Shown: positions 1 to 10,959 of the stretch, piece by piece | How positions within the stretch are numbered: the stretch's first letter is position 1 | Layout: each line of letters starts with the position of its first letter | NCBI GenBank assembly: GCA_014529385.2 | Contig: CM043966.1 | Coordinates: forward strand, 101,107,587-101,167,586 | Reading direction: 5' to 3' | Source: Adiantum capillus-veneris | Lineage: Eukaryota; Streptophyta; Polypodiopsida; Polypodiales; Pteridaceae | DNA length: 60,000 nucleotides | Notes under the pieces: generated by a model | Database searches by the model: none | What the model saw: the letters and a program-made list of their open reading frames with translations, nothing else | Told to the model about the DNA's origin: nothing | Program-made: the position numbers and the translations under genes

Positions 1-860
1 TTTTTCCCTCTTGTCCAAAACGGGTGCACGGTAAAAATTTTACAAATGAAATAAAAAAATTTCGAACCTTTTGGATTTAGAATGTACTCATGGAGATCTA
101 TCCGTTGATATATAGCATGCCATCAGATTCCTTATACTATAAAAGATTCCATTTTTTAATGTGAGAACTCCATCTTATAAATGGAATCTCTCCCCACATT
201 TCAGCTTTAGTGGGAGCACCATAATTTTTACAAATGAACTCCATACTTACTGTATTTTTGGGATTTAGAGCCTACTTTCTAAGATCTTTCCAATGGTATG
301 TTGATTGATAGGGTTTGGACAATTTTGACAAAAGTGTTTATGTACTTCATCGGGTTTCCCACTTTGGACAAGAGAGGCAAAACCAAACCTCCTTATAGGA
401 CCCCTTTGAGAGTCCAAATTTTCCCTAATGCTACCAAAATTGAATCAAAGCCTCACACTATGCAAATACTAGTGGAGTTGAAAAAAATATCAAAATCTTT
501 CTTTTCAGCCTCTAGGATAATAATCGAGCTTATTATCTAGGTGGTATCTTTTGCACTTTTTTCCAATCTAAAAACCTCCCACATTTTCCACAAGGTGTTT
601 AAAGACATATCAAGAGGTTTGGTCAATTTCTGTTTGGTTCCAAGTGTCTTTACCTTCAATGGTCTATTTCTATAGAGAGATGATTTTTTTGCCCTAATTT
701 GGTACCCAAATGGAGCTATAATCAATTGTGCCTTCACAAGAGTATTAACATATCACCCAAACAAGATGTTCATGTGAAAAAAAATTCAGTTTCAAGCTTA
801 AGAAAAAAGCGCGCTTATTATGTATAAGATGAAATCTACACTTTTTGGGAGTTTGATGAC
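1..860. other. No gene seen; degenerate ~189-bp repeat
   Basis: AT-rich sequence with no reading frame I can assign. Two stretches, about 25-115 and 212-300, resemble each other (both contain a run like TTTTTACAAATGAA followed by a TTTGGATTTAGA-like block and a GATCT-TCC block) at a spacing of about 189 bases, so this is probably the edge of a diverged tandem repeat. Short open frames here have no recognisable content. Confidence 0.4.
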
Positions 861-865
861 ATGTA

Positions 866-3105
866 TTGATCGAGGCATTCCCAAGCACGACAAATTTTAT
901 AAACAACTATTGCTAAAGTGTTCCACACTTGTCATACATATTGACCAAAGCAGTGCCAAGCACGCCATCTCTTTTCAAGAGCAATTTTCATAGAGTAACA
1001 TGCCTTCAAGATGCACAAATAGGTGACAGCGTCAGGACAAAGGCCTTCGCTTTGCACGTGATGAAAACAGTCCAGATCTTGCTGGCCCGGCCGTTGTTGG
1101 GCATATCCTGCAATCAATGCGTTCCAAAAGACAACATCCCGCACAGGGAACCACATCTGGCATACATATCGACCAAGGCATTGCCAAGAATGGGAGTTTT
1201 TTGCAACGGCCTCTTACTAGCAATATCAGAGTGAACTTGTAAGCCCAAACCAGCGTCTTGTGTATTTTCAAGATGCATGCTTATGTGGTTGCATCTGGAG
1301 GGAGGCCTTCTCTTTGCACCTGCTAAAAACAGTCCAGAGCTTGTTGGCTTGGCCGTTATTGGGCATATCCCTCAATGAGTGCATTCCAAGAGACGACATT
1401 CCAGACATGAAGCTTCTCAATTAGTTTTCGTGCTTTCTCAAGCCGTATCTGAAGTGCCCCATATTTGGCGTATATTCCCGCAATCAATGAACTGCAGGAG
1501 ACGGCATTCGGGAGTAGAAGCTTTGCAAGCACGTTTTGTGCTTTCTAAAGTGCACTACATTCAGCATATGTATCAACCAAGACATTGCCATGCACTATAA
1601 CTTTTTGAAAAAGCCCTAGCTGAAGTGTCCCATATTTTGCGTACGTATCAACAAAGGTGGTGCCAAGCACGCTATCTCTTTTACGGAGCATCTTGCATCC
1701 AGCCACATGCCTTCAAGATGCATACGTAGGTGATAGCATCTGGAGAAACGCTCTCTCTTCACACTTGTTCAAAACAATGCATAGCTCCCTGGCCCGCAGA
1801 CCCGCAGGCTGGGCATATCCTGTGATTAGTGAATTCCAAAAGACGACATCCCACACAAGAGCACCACATTTGGCGTACATATCAACCAATGCATTGGCAT
1901 GCCTAGCACGTTTCTGCCACTAAAAATATCAAAACAAAATTTTAAGCCCATATCGGCATCTTGCGTACACAGACATGTATTCAAGATACACACATATGTG
2001 ATTGCTTCTGGAGAAAGGCCCTCGCTTAGGCATCTTGCGTACACACACATGGCTTCAAGATACACACATATGTGATTGCTTCTGGAGAGAGGCCCTCGCT
2101 TCGGATCCATTGAAAACAGTCAAGAGATTTCTGGCCCAGATCCTGATGCGCTTATCCCACAATCAATGCAATGGGGAAATAAGCTCCTCAAGGTCATTTT
2201 GTGCTTTCTGAAGTGCACCACTTTCACATATCGACCAAGGCATTCCCAAGCATGAAAAGTTTTATAAACAACCCTTGCTGAAGTGTCCCACATTTGTCAT
2301 ACATATTGACCAAGGTAGTGCCAAGCACGCCATCTCTTTTCGAGAGAAATTTACATAGAGTGACATGCCTGCAAGATGCACACGTAGGTGACAGCGTCTA
2401 GAAAAAGGCCTTTACTTTGCACATGTTGAAAACAGTCCTGAGCTTGCTAGCCCACTCGTTGTTGATTGGACACATCTTGCAATCAGTGCGTCCCAAAAGT
2501 TGACATCCCGCACAGGGCACCACATCTGGCATACATATCGACTAAGGCATTGCCAAGCATGGCAGTTTTTTTCAACGGCCTCTTACTAACAATATCAAAG
2601 TGAACTTTTAAGCCCAAACCAGCGTCTTATGTGCTTTTAAGATGCACGCTTATGTGGTTGCATCTGGAGGGAGGCCTTCTCTTTGCACCTGCTGAAAATA
2701 GTCCAAAGCTTGCTGGCTTGGCCGTTGTTGGGCATATCCCTCAATCAGTGCATTCCAAGAGACGACATTCCGGACAGGAAGCGTCTCAAGTAGTTTTCAT
2801 GCTTTCTCAAGCACACCACAATTGGCATACATATTGACCAAGACAATGCCAGGCATTGTATCTTGAACTTTTTGAACAACCCTTGACTATAGCACTCTCA
2901 TCATGAATTATCTCATCCAGGGGGAGGCTTTCAAAGTGCTTGCAGGTCTTTGCTTCGAATGTTCTGAAAAGAACCCAAAGCTTCCTTGACACAACCATTC
3001 GAGCATACATACTTTCATCCATGTCAAGGTCTTGTGGAAGGGTATAGGCCTTCAAGCTACAAGATGCATCTGGAGACTTGCCTTCGCATCCGGTTGCGTA
3101 GAGTC
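866..3105 (-). pseudogene. Decayed pentatricopeptide-repeat (PPR) sequence
   Basis: The minus strand carries several short segments of PPR protein: phrases of the type SEGL-PDAVTYLCILKAC, VVFWNALIAGYAQ and SPEAITYVCILN, broken by stops and frame changes every 50-100 codons. PPR proteins bind organellar RNA in a sequence-specific way, and plant-combinatorial PLS-class members guide editing. No segment is long enough to be functional, and no start, organelle-targeting peptide or DYW domain is visible here. The block has been duplicated internally: about 866-1450 recurs at about 2229-2815 (offset about 1,365 bases), and 1957-2030 recurs directly at 2031-2104. The wording of the repeats resembles large fern PPR families (from memory). 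Alternative: fragments carried by a mobile element. That this is PPR-derived is fairly certain; the parent gene is unknown. Confidence 0.75.
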
Positions 3106-3110
3106 ACATA

Positions 3111-3712
3111 CCTTCAAGATGCATGCATAGGTGATTTCATCTGGAGAGGACTGAAAACACAATAGAGATTTCTGGCCCATGAGGATATAGGAGGAGTTTC
3201 TTACCCATCAGTTGCTACTACTGCATCGCTCTTTGTGTGGAAAAAAGAATTAGATTCCTCTTCTGCTCTTTGACAAACCTAAGATAAAGCTTCGAGCTGC
3301 TTCTGGGAACCTGTGAACTGCTTGTGGAGAAGATCGAATTGCTGCTGAGAGCAATGCCAAATGATTTTCTTATTTTATTCACTTGGTAGCTTTTGACAGC
3401 GTAGTTTTTTGCCTTCAAGATGCATGCATAGGTGATTTCATCTAGAGAGGACTGAAAACACAATAGAGATTTTTGGCCCATGAGGATATAGGAGGAGTTG
3501 CTTGCCCATCAGTTTCTACTATTGCATCTCTCTTTGTGTGGAAAAAAGAATTAGCTTCCTCTTCTACTCTTTGACAAACCTGAGACAAAGCTCCGAGCTG
3601 CTTCTGGGAACCTGCGAACTGCTTGTGGAGAAGATCGAATTGCTGCTAAGAGAAATGCATAATGGTTTTCTTATTTTATTCACTTGGTAGCTTTTGACAG
3701 CGTAGTTTTTGT
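3111..3712. repeat. Direct tandem duplication, unit 301 bp (two copies)
   Basis: Copy one runs 3111-3411 and copy two 3412-3712; both start with CCTTCAAGATGCATGCATAG and end in CTTTTGACAGCGTAGTTTTT, with scattered substitutions between them. Read on the minus strand each copy starts with the tail of a PPR motif (DEITYACILKA type), so the duplication happened after the PPR sequence was already there. Each copy also contains the same short open frame with TTTGTGTGGAAAAAAGAATT on the plus strand, which I regard as non-coding. Confidence 0.85.
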
Positions 3713-3823
3713 CTTTCTAAAAGAAACCCTTAGTGTTGGGCTTGGTTAGGGAGACTTTCATAGTTTTTAGTGTGTGATGGAGACTTACCTTTCATTTCAC
3801 ATTCTGACATGTCTTTACTTTTC

Positions 3824-4000
3824 TTGCATTCTATTGTTTTAGAATGCTAAAGTGAAGCTTCACCTTGCATAATTTTAGTAAATTTTACACACACAGTGCA
3901 CACATATACACATATGTTTTTTTTTGCATTCTATTGTTTTAGAATGTTAAAGTGAAGCTTCACCTTGCATCATTCTAATAAATTCTACACACACATATTA
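3824..4000. repeat. Short direct repeat, offset 100 bp
   Basis: A block beginning TTGCATTCTATTGTTTTAGA and running through AGTGAAGCTTCACCTTGCAT occurs at about 3824-3898 and again at about 3924-3998. Nothing coding is seen between 3713 and 4640; there is also an oligo-T run at about 4415-4432. Confidence 0.75.
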
Positions 4001-4639
4001 ATTAGTTCTTTTTATTTCACCTTTCATTTCACAACTTCACATGCCTTTACATTTCTTGCATTTTATAGCTTGATTCCAGTCAGTGTTGATGTTCGAAAAA
4101 GTCTCTTTTATTAAGTGGATGCTGCTGATCGAGTTTCCTCCACACAAAGAAGAAAACCGAAAATACTAGCAAAACTTTTGAGATTCGCATAATTTTTGGA
4201 CGACTTTCTCACATATTTCATCAGTTTTTTATTCATTTACCATGGTTTATAGCTACCTAATCTCAATTTTCAATCGGCTCAAGACTAAGCTGAGGCAATC
4301 CTTTCCCAAACACTGATACCTGTTTAATTCAACTTAATAATTTTATCACTTTCTTATTGTTTTTGAAAGTCGTCGTGACCCTTTCACTTGTTTTTAGAGC
4401 TTTTCATCGTTGGGTTTTTTTTTTTTTTTTTTAAGGAGCCACGTGGGTTAACGAGAGGCCAGGGATAGGAAAATGCCTCCTACGCTAACGAAGTAATTCG
4501 GTCAATCCTAGCACTTGCTCAACATACTTGGCAGTTTTGGGCTTTTGGTTTGGTTTTTAATATCTAAATTGAGTTTTGAAAAGACCACTAGATTCCTTGT
4601 GATGTCCTCTACCTATGGTGCAAATTTAGTATGAGTTTG

Positions 4640-6990
4640 TAATAGAGGAACATGGATCATGATCCATGTACCTATGTGTCAGATTGCAATGAAACTTGGC
4701 ACACAGCTTCCCCTTGGTCCACTGATCCCTGTTAAATGGTTTTTATGTGATTTGGATCACTTTAGGTCAAGAAAATTCACAGGCATGTTTTAGGGTTTTC
4801 ACCTTGAACTATTTTTGATACTTTTGATGAGTCATTTGGACTTTTTTGGAAAAACTCCTTTGGAGACTTTTATCCACAATAGTCTCTACTACAGGCTGGA
4901 AAAGTTTTTGTCCAAAAATTCCTCAGGGGTACATGGATCACAATCCATGCATTAGGAGATTTCGGAGATCTTTTGGAGGGCCTTTTGGAAGAGAGAGGAA
5001 AATAAGCTCCTCCAATGAGATAAGAGCCTATGTTACATAGAAAAATAGATTGATAGTAACAAAAATATAAAAGGTGTCCCTCTCCTCATTTAATAATCTA
5101 GTGGTCCTTGAAGACGATCACTCTCTTTCATTTAATGCGAGCACCTTTTTCAAAAGGTAGATGCGGTGCATTTAATACGGCCTACGTCATCACTGGAACT
5201 CAAAAAGTCACAAAACTATCACGTAGTGGAAGATTTTGAAACTTTTGATACTGTCAATGTGTCCGGAACGCCCAAATATCGTAGAAATGAATGTCTAATT
5301 GCCTCGTTCCGACATCCAAAGAGGCAAAAAATGTCAAAAACCCCTAAAAGAACATTTTTGGAATGCCTCCTCGCGCGCCGTTAGTAAAAAGGCCCTTTTT
5401 TCGTCTTTTTAGGGAGCGTTTTGAGAGGAAAATGTCAAAAAACCTCTAAAAAGGGGTTTTCTTGAAAGATAAGTGTCCAAAAACCACTAAAAGAAGCTTT
5501 TGTACTAACGGCGCGTAGGGGGACATTCTAGAATTTTAGAATGCCTCCTCGCGCGCCTTAAGCCCATTTTTTGGGATTTTTTGACATTTTTTGCCTCTCC
5601 GGATGTTAGAACGAGACAAGTAGACATTCGTTTTTATGGTATTTTGGCATTTCGGACGCATTGGTGGTGTCAAAAGCCTCAAAATATATCACTATTTGAC
5701 AGTTTGTGACATTTCAAGTTCCAGTGATGACGTAAGCTGCATTGAATGCGCCGCACCTGCCTTCTGAAAAAGACCCTCACATTAAATAAAAAAGTGACTA
5801 TTTTCAAGGACGATTGGGAATATAAATCTACTTTTTAGAGTGTATGGTTGTCCTTTTGGACATACTCACAAGGTACAAGTGCATTTTAAAAAAAGTTTCT
5901 AGAGAGAGAAATACAATTTCTTACAAGGCCCTCCAAATGACCTCCAAAGTTTTCTAATGTTCCACCACTTTTGGACTTGATCTTTGGTGTGCTAATAGCT
6001 TATGATCTTTGTAGCTTGCTCCACAAATAATTTTTAGATTTGGATCAATTTTGCCCTACCAAAACTGACTTCTAAAGTCTACTGTGACAATTTTGTTTTT
6101 GGCTCTTTTGACCACTTTTTATAATTTTTTTGCATATGGTTCTTTTGGAAAAAGTGTTTGTCTATGTCTCAGCTACCTATTTCTCAAATCCGAGCCAAAA
6201 TTATTTCAATTTTTTTTCTTGAGGTACATGGATCGTGATCAATGTTCCATCACATCTGAACACCAAATTTGGTTTGATGAGATTACTTGGAGTGTCAATA
6301 GTCTATTCCACCACTTATTTTTGGATTTGGACAACTTTTTCCTAGTCAAAAGTGAGTTGTTTTGTCTGCCCTACGGTTTTTGACTAGTTTCTGTATTTGG
6401 CTATTTTGACCAACTTTTTTCAATTTTTTGCTATGCTCTCTTTTGGCAAAGTTCTTCCACTAGTTATCAAGGATGAACTTGTCAAATATCAGCCCTAAAT
6501 GTCAAAAGATACATGGATCGCGATCCATGTTTGACAACATTTTTTCATGAATTTTGTTACGCTGGTTCTCTATTCCCTGTAGAAGCCAAATCTCACCCCT
6601 TTTGAATTTGGATCCCAGCAAGTTGAAAAAATCCCAAATTTTGTGTTTGAAGTGCTTGTTTTGTTGTTTTTGCCATGACAACCAATTCTGATGTGATTTT
6701 TGATTTTTTCTTTCAAGCAAACTTGATCAGAGCAATGTCCCACTGATGCACACTAAAACTGGTCACTTTTCTGCAAATTTGGTCTCTGAGGTACATGGAT
6801 CACGATCCATGTTCCTCCTCAGAATCTGGCCAGACTTTTTAGATTGCTTCTAGAGAGACTGTTGATGCCCTTGATCCACAAATTTTTGAATTTGGATCAC
6901 TCTTGAGGGCTCTACCACCAAAATTTCAGAGTTATGGTCATTTTAGGCAAAATATGGTTTTCACTCTTTTTTCCCTTGATCTTTAAGTCC
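4640..6990. repeat. ~285-bp degenerate tandem repeat with a 20-bp palindrome per unit
   Basis: A palindrome of the form ACATGGATC-N2-GATCCATGT appears at 4650-4669 (perfect), 4931-4950, 6226-6245, 6511-6530 (perfect) and 6793-6812. Adjacent spacings are 281, 285 and 282 bases. The long gap of 1,295 bases becomes about 583, twice 291, when the foldback element at 5100-5812 is removed. Around each palindrome other blocks also recur at the same spacing (TTTTGACCA-TTTT, CTCTTTTGG-AAAGT, CCACAAAT-TTTTGAATTTGGAT), which makes this a true tandem array and not scattered palindromes. The palindrome core is the best conserved part of the unit. One of the roughly eight units has lost it. No protein is encoded. 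The array ends about 330 bases from a retroelement primer-binding site, so it may be part of a retrotransposon untranslated region. Confidence 0.8.
5100..5812. mobile_element. Foldback / long inverted-repeat element (non-coding)
   Basis: The left half (about 5100-5395) and the right half (about 5490-5812) are reverse complements over about 300 bases with roughly 80% match by eye. Matching landmarks include GTCATCACTGGAACT (left) with AGTTCCAGTGATGAC (right), GAGGCAAAAAATGTCAAAAA with its complement, and CGCGCCGTTAGTA with TACTAACGGCGCG. The centre is about 5455. The block interrupts the 285-bp tandem array. I could not define a target duplication, so class is uncertain: a foldback or Mutator-like non-autonomous element is most likely. 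If transcribed it would form a very long hairpin. The short frames inside are not genes. Confidence 0.8.
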
Positions 6991-6999
6991 AAATTTGAT

Positions 7000-7325
7000 G
7001 GTGGTAGTTTCTACATACCCTAATCCTAAGTACTAAAATGAAACATGAAACAAAAACAAACAAAAGTATACAAAATAAAGTCAAAATCGAAAACGGTACA
7101 GCACTTTGAAAGCATAGAGAAAATCAAAGAATGAAATGCTTTTGGCTATCTCACTCACAACCCTCTTCACTTCTCAAGAATAGATCTAGCAAGTCCTTGA
7201 CTTCTAAACTCTATCAAGAACTAAACCCCGTGTCTGGCTACTTCACTATTAAGGTGTAAATGGAATGAAGAGACAAAGATTCAAAAAGAACACTCAAAAT
7301 ACACACTAGGTCACTCACCATCTAA
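7000..7325. other. Retroelement leader-like sequence, no gene
   Basis: Non-coding stretch between the 285-bp array and the primer-binding site. On the minus strand it would be the leader just downstream of a 5' LTR. No gag frame is seen, so either it has been lost or the leader is followed directly by the tandem array. Confidence 0.3.
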
Positions 7326-7348
7326 GGATCGAATCCCCGACAATGGCG
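7326..7348 (-). promoter_or_regulatory. tRNA-Asp-type primer-binding site of an LTR retroelement
   Basis: The plus strand reads GATCGAATCCCCGACAATGG followed by CG, which is close to the 3' end of plant tRNA-Asp (GTTCGATCCCCGGCAACGG, then CGCCA). Read on the minus strand it is therefore a primer-binding site for tRNA-Asp, a primer used by several Ty3/gypsy lineages. The adjoining plus-strand sequence starts TGTTAGCGGG, consistent with the CA end of an LTR on the minus strand. Confidence 0.6.
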
Positions 7349-7352
7349 TTAA

Positions 7353-8290
7353 TGTTAGCGGGTTGCCACGACACACGTCTATAGCATAGCGATATGACAC
7401 TAACATAATGTCAATACTCAGGGAAGTGACTCGGATGGAGTGCGGAGACTCTTTGAGGTTGTCAATATCAAGAAGTGAACCTCAACAAGAAAACACACCA
7501 ACTCAACAAGCAAACCAACACTCAATGATAAGGGAAATCTGTCTATGTCCTTTCTCATAGCTCTAGGTCATCACGCTATTTTGGCACTCAAACGGACTTG
7601 AAATGCAATGAAACTTTAGAAGGAGATCTAAGACACCTTGGGAAACTATCCTACCAAGTCTGGTCGCAATCTGATAAGGTACTTAAATCACAATCCATCA
7701 TGAAAAAGGTCCTAAAAATTGAAACAAAACTATCCAAAAACATCGCCCTATAGTCTAAGAAAACTCTCCAATGGTCAAAACGACTAAAAACAATGATTTA
7801 AGCACTCAAATCTGAAGATTAGGCTCACTAACGCGTATTCGCGAACCTCAACAAAACTGAAAATGCTTACACTTAAATGAAAGAGCAAAGAGAGAGGAAC
7901 ACAATACAAGTTTCAAAATTGAAAATGGATTACCCAATCATTAGTTGCGACGATGATTACAAGTTGGAGTAGCTTTGTAGCTTGAGCGTACACACAATAG
8001 AGCTCTTTCTTCTTCTAAAGATAAGCCTTCCTTTCACATTAAAGATATTAACCTTTATACCTAGGGAATTGTAAATGGCCAATGGCCGACTCACATGGAC
8101 CTTTACAACTGTCATGACATACAACTCAGAGAATCGGCTGCTACTCTAGAATTAGTACCTACACAGAGTATCATTACACTAGCTCAAAAATATAATAGAC
8201 TAGAAATGTGGTGTCCGGCCAAGTGGGTGCCCATTCGATCAGTCCTCAACACTCTTTTATGATCCCTTACATTGCCTTCACCTGCCCGCC
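7353..8290 (-). mobile_element. LTR-like sequence (5' LTR, minus strand), outer end unclear
   Basis: It lies immediately upstream, on the minus strand, of the tRNA-Asp-type primer-binding site. A TATA-like box (GGTATAAAGG on the minus strand) lies near 8056-8066, about 700 bases before the LTR end, as expected for an LTR promoter. I found no second copy of this LTR in the window and cannot fix its outer boundary; 8290 is where LINE coding sequence is approached. No gene is seen inside. Confidence 0.45.
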
Positions 8291-8339
8291 CCTCAAGATA
8301 GCTAGATATAACTAGAAAGATTCATTGAAACTGGTAGAA

Positions 8340-9250
8340 ATATTCTTATGGAAAAACAACACCAAAGACTCAACACCTTCGCAATAGTCAAAATGGGAGG
8401 CAGTTGCTAGGCCAGTGGAGCATGGTGGTATTGGGATACTCAACTTTGTTATTCATGTTGAGGCCCACTATGATGCAATTGCGGTCTCAGTTGCAAAGCA
8501 AGACTAAGCATGGACTAATATGATGAAGGATATGATGGACAAGGCAAAGCTCTACTCTCATGGTGGCTAGTGGAATGAGATAGAGGTCCATGAAAAACTT
8601 CTAGCCCCTCAATGGTCTAGCCTGAGACTAGGTGGTACAAGGGCGAGATCGTACGTAAGTGTAGCAAAATGGAGACACTGGATTGGGAAGAGATAAGTAG
8701 ATATTTCCAAAACTCCATAACACACTTGTCCCCACGTCTCTCCAAAGCATGCAACATGCTAGTAAACCCTTTTTGGAGGAAAATTTCCAAAAAGGTAAAT
8801 AACAAAGGAGTCAAGTGCCTGACCCATTTTTGGGATAGCAATAGTAAGAGTTTGAGGTATAAGTTCAAATAGGTGTTTGGGGTGTAGAATTGTAAGTGAG
8901 AATCCCTTCCACATAGTCATCAATAAGTGTCTTGTGATTGGAGGCTTAGCATGCAAGTTGTGAAAATGGGTCCAAAGGACATGGAAGATAGGGTTCTATA
9001 AGAACAATTTGTTACATAGTCAAATGTTAGGTTTTGTTATATATAGTCAAATGTTAGGTTTTGTTATTTTTAGCACATTTGGAAGGCCAAGAGCCGTCAA
9101 ATATTTTTGAATGACACCTCATCAGCCAGCTTCAAGGAGATTATCCATGAAACCAGGGAGTTTCTATTTTCCATGGGAAAAAAGAAGAACTCGGATGAGT
9201 GGAATCAAGCTATTCTAACCGTCATGATCTCTTGCAGTATCAAGTAAAGT
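8340..9250 (+). pseudogene. 3' part of a LINE ORF2 (post-RT region), decayed
   Basis: In shifting plus-strand frames the sequence encodes the region downstream of reverse transcriptase in plant L1-type LINEs: an ARPVEHGGIGILNF-like block at about 8410-8455, then a zinc-finger-like region (NPFHIVINKCLV) near 8900-8945 and a HIWKAK-RQIFLN-like block near 9070-9110. Several stops and frameshifts interrupt it. The RT core and endonuclease are absent, so this is a 5'-truncated LINE insertion, the usual product of aborted target-primed reverse transcription. The sequence from 9076 holds a short direct repeat of CAAATGTTAGGTTTTGTTAT (around 9020-9065). The 3' end and poly-A tail are not obvious. Confidence 0.6.
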
Positions 9251-10608
9251 AGAGGGGGTAATGGCTCATCTCTATTTGGTGCTTAGTAGTTCTCTATTGT
9301 ATCGCATGTTCCCTCAAGGCTCGACACAAGATTGAGGTGGCTCTGTATATTTTTTATGTTGAATACAACACATATACTCACAATTGTGAGGTTGGCAAAA
9401 CATAAAAAGAAAATTTACAAGCTACTCCCCAAAAGAATGGCAAGAGTTTTTCATAAAATCCACCTTTTCGTAAATCAAAAGGGGTCAAAATATCGAAGCA
9501 CCTTTCTATGCTACAAACCTCCATTGGTTGAGCTTCTTAATCTTGCACCATATAGTCACTATACTTTGAGGCTCCATCCCCTCTCTTGGGGTTGTTTGGT
9601 GTCTTGAGGGTGTGGGTGCGAGTTCCTCCGTTATTCTATTTCAATCTACAAGGCATACGTACTATAGCAAGAATGAGTATCAAAACTTGTTAGAATGTAT
9701 TTGACAAGAAGTAACTGTTGTCTCTCCTTTCCCAATGAATTATTAGATTTTGGGTGGGAGGATGCTACGTGGTAGACTAGGCCTCCTCCACTCACCCACT
9801 CTCCCTATTTTATATGTACCCACTGTCAACAATTGCCTGCCATCCTCCCTCTCTTTCAACCCGTTAAGACAATCACCTTGATGAGTGGGCCAAACTAAGG
9901 TGCCTTGATTTGTGGACCCATCATTGAAGTGCTTGACTTGCTGGCTCACCCCTTGGGTTCGAGCTACAACTTGCAAGTTGGGATTTTACTTTGAGGGCCT
10001 CCACACAGTGAGTCTCAAAACTCACCAAACTGTGCTAAAAGGTAACCTTGAGAATAGGATCACCTTCACACTAGTTGTTCCATCAAGTGGTTTTGACCTC
10101 AACAACACATTATGTGGAATAAACGCACCAAAAATAAGCTTGTCTACTTTTAGCATAAGTAACTAGGTGAGACTATTCCAAGTCTTCCTTAACTTTTGCT
10201 ATTTTGCAAAAGTTTATCAAAAGGATTGTTAGCCTCCTACTTATGTAGGATTCCTTCACCAAATCACCATGTGAAGGAAAAATGCCAACAAAAATCTCCT
10301 TTGTTCCTTTCGAAATGCACCGTGCAAAAGCCTTTCTAAACTAGCCACATGCCTCCGATTATTTCTACTACTCGAACCTCCACCTCCACTTCTCCCCCAA
10401 CTCCACCACCAATGTTTAATGTCTTAGGGTGCCTTTACAGATGGTGACCCTTGCTCTTTGGCTCAACTAGTGCCCTATATCTCTACTTAGATGAGATTAT
10501 GAAAACTATCAAGTGTTGGGAGACTGGCTAGTAGGTGAGGGAAGTGCTTTTCAATTATTAGCCAGATTCCATAGATGTGTTTGCACTCTAATCTGGACAA
10601 TCGCATGT
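9251..10608. other. No gene seen (1.36 kb)
   Basis: Open frames here are short, overlap on both strands and show no domain I recognise. I see no repeat shared with the rest of the window. It separates the LINE fragment from the Copia element LTR. Confidence 0.4.
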
Positions 10609-10845
10609 TGAAAATAGGGTTGTAGGAAAACACTCACAACTTGGAGAAGATGAAGCAAGTCAAGGCACACAACAGAGAATGTATTGCTTAGTGCACAATA
10701 GAAAGATAAGTTACCCCTAGAATGATGGGCATATATATACAATGCATGGGGGGAAAAAACCTCATAGTGAGGAAAAACATTCCCTGAATATCCTAGCTGA
10801 GTTCACACACACCACTACCACATATGTATGGTAATAAATCCCCCA
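10609..10845 (-). repeat. Copia 3' LTR (left copy)
   Basis: This stretch matches 17633-17855 in the same orientation; shared landmarks are TGAAAATAGGGTTG, GTATTGCTTAGTGCACAAT, AAAGATAAGTTA and ATACAATGCATGGGGGG. Together they flank the Copia gag-pol remains, so they are the two LTRs. On the minus strand the LTR would begin TGGGGGATTTATT and end TTTTCA. A TATA-like run (TGTATATATATGC, minus strand) lies at about 10729-10741. The pair has diverged by many substitutions and small indels, which indicates an old insertion. Confidence 0.8.
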
Positions 10846-10959
10846 TGGGAGTGATGTGATGAGCAAGATCTGACACCTAGTGCACAGGGAAGTGCCATGC
10901 CCTAAGGACATGATTAACTCATAAAGGGAAGTAAGCCCAAAGCTTAACAGAAATATTTG

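Noticed and set aside
5166-5384. 72-codon frame in the foldback element
   Set aside because: Lies wholly in one arm of an inverted repeat with no conserved protein features.
7326-7348. A tRNA-Asp gene
   Set aside because: Only the 3' T-arm/acceptor part matches; no D-arm or anticodon arm precedes it. A primer-binding site explains the match.
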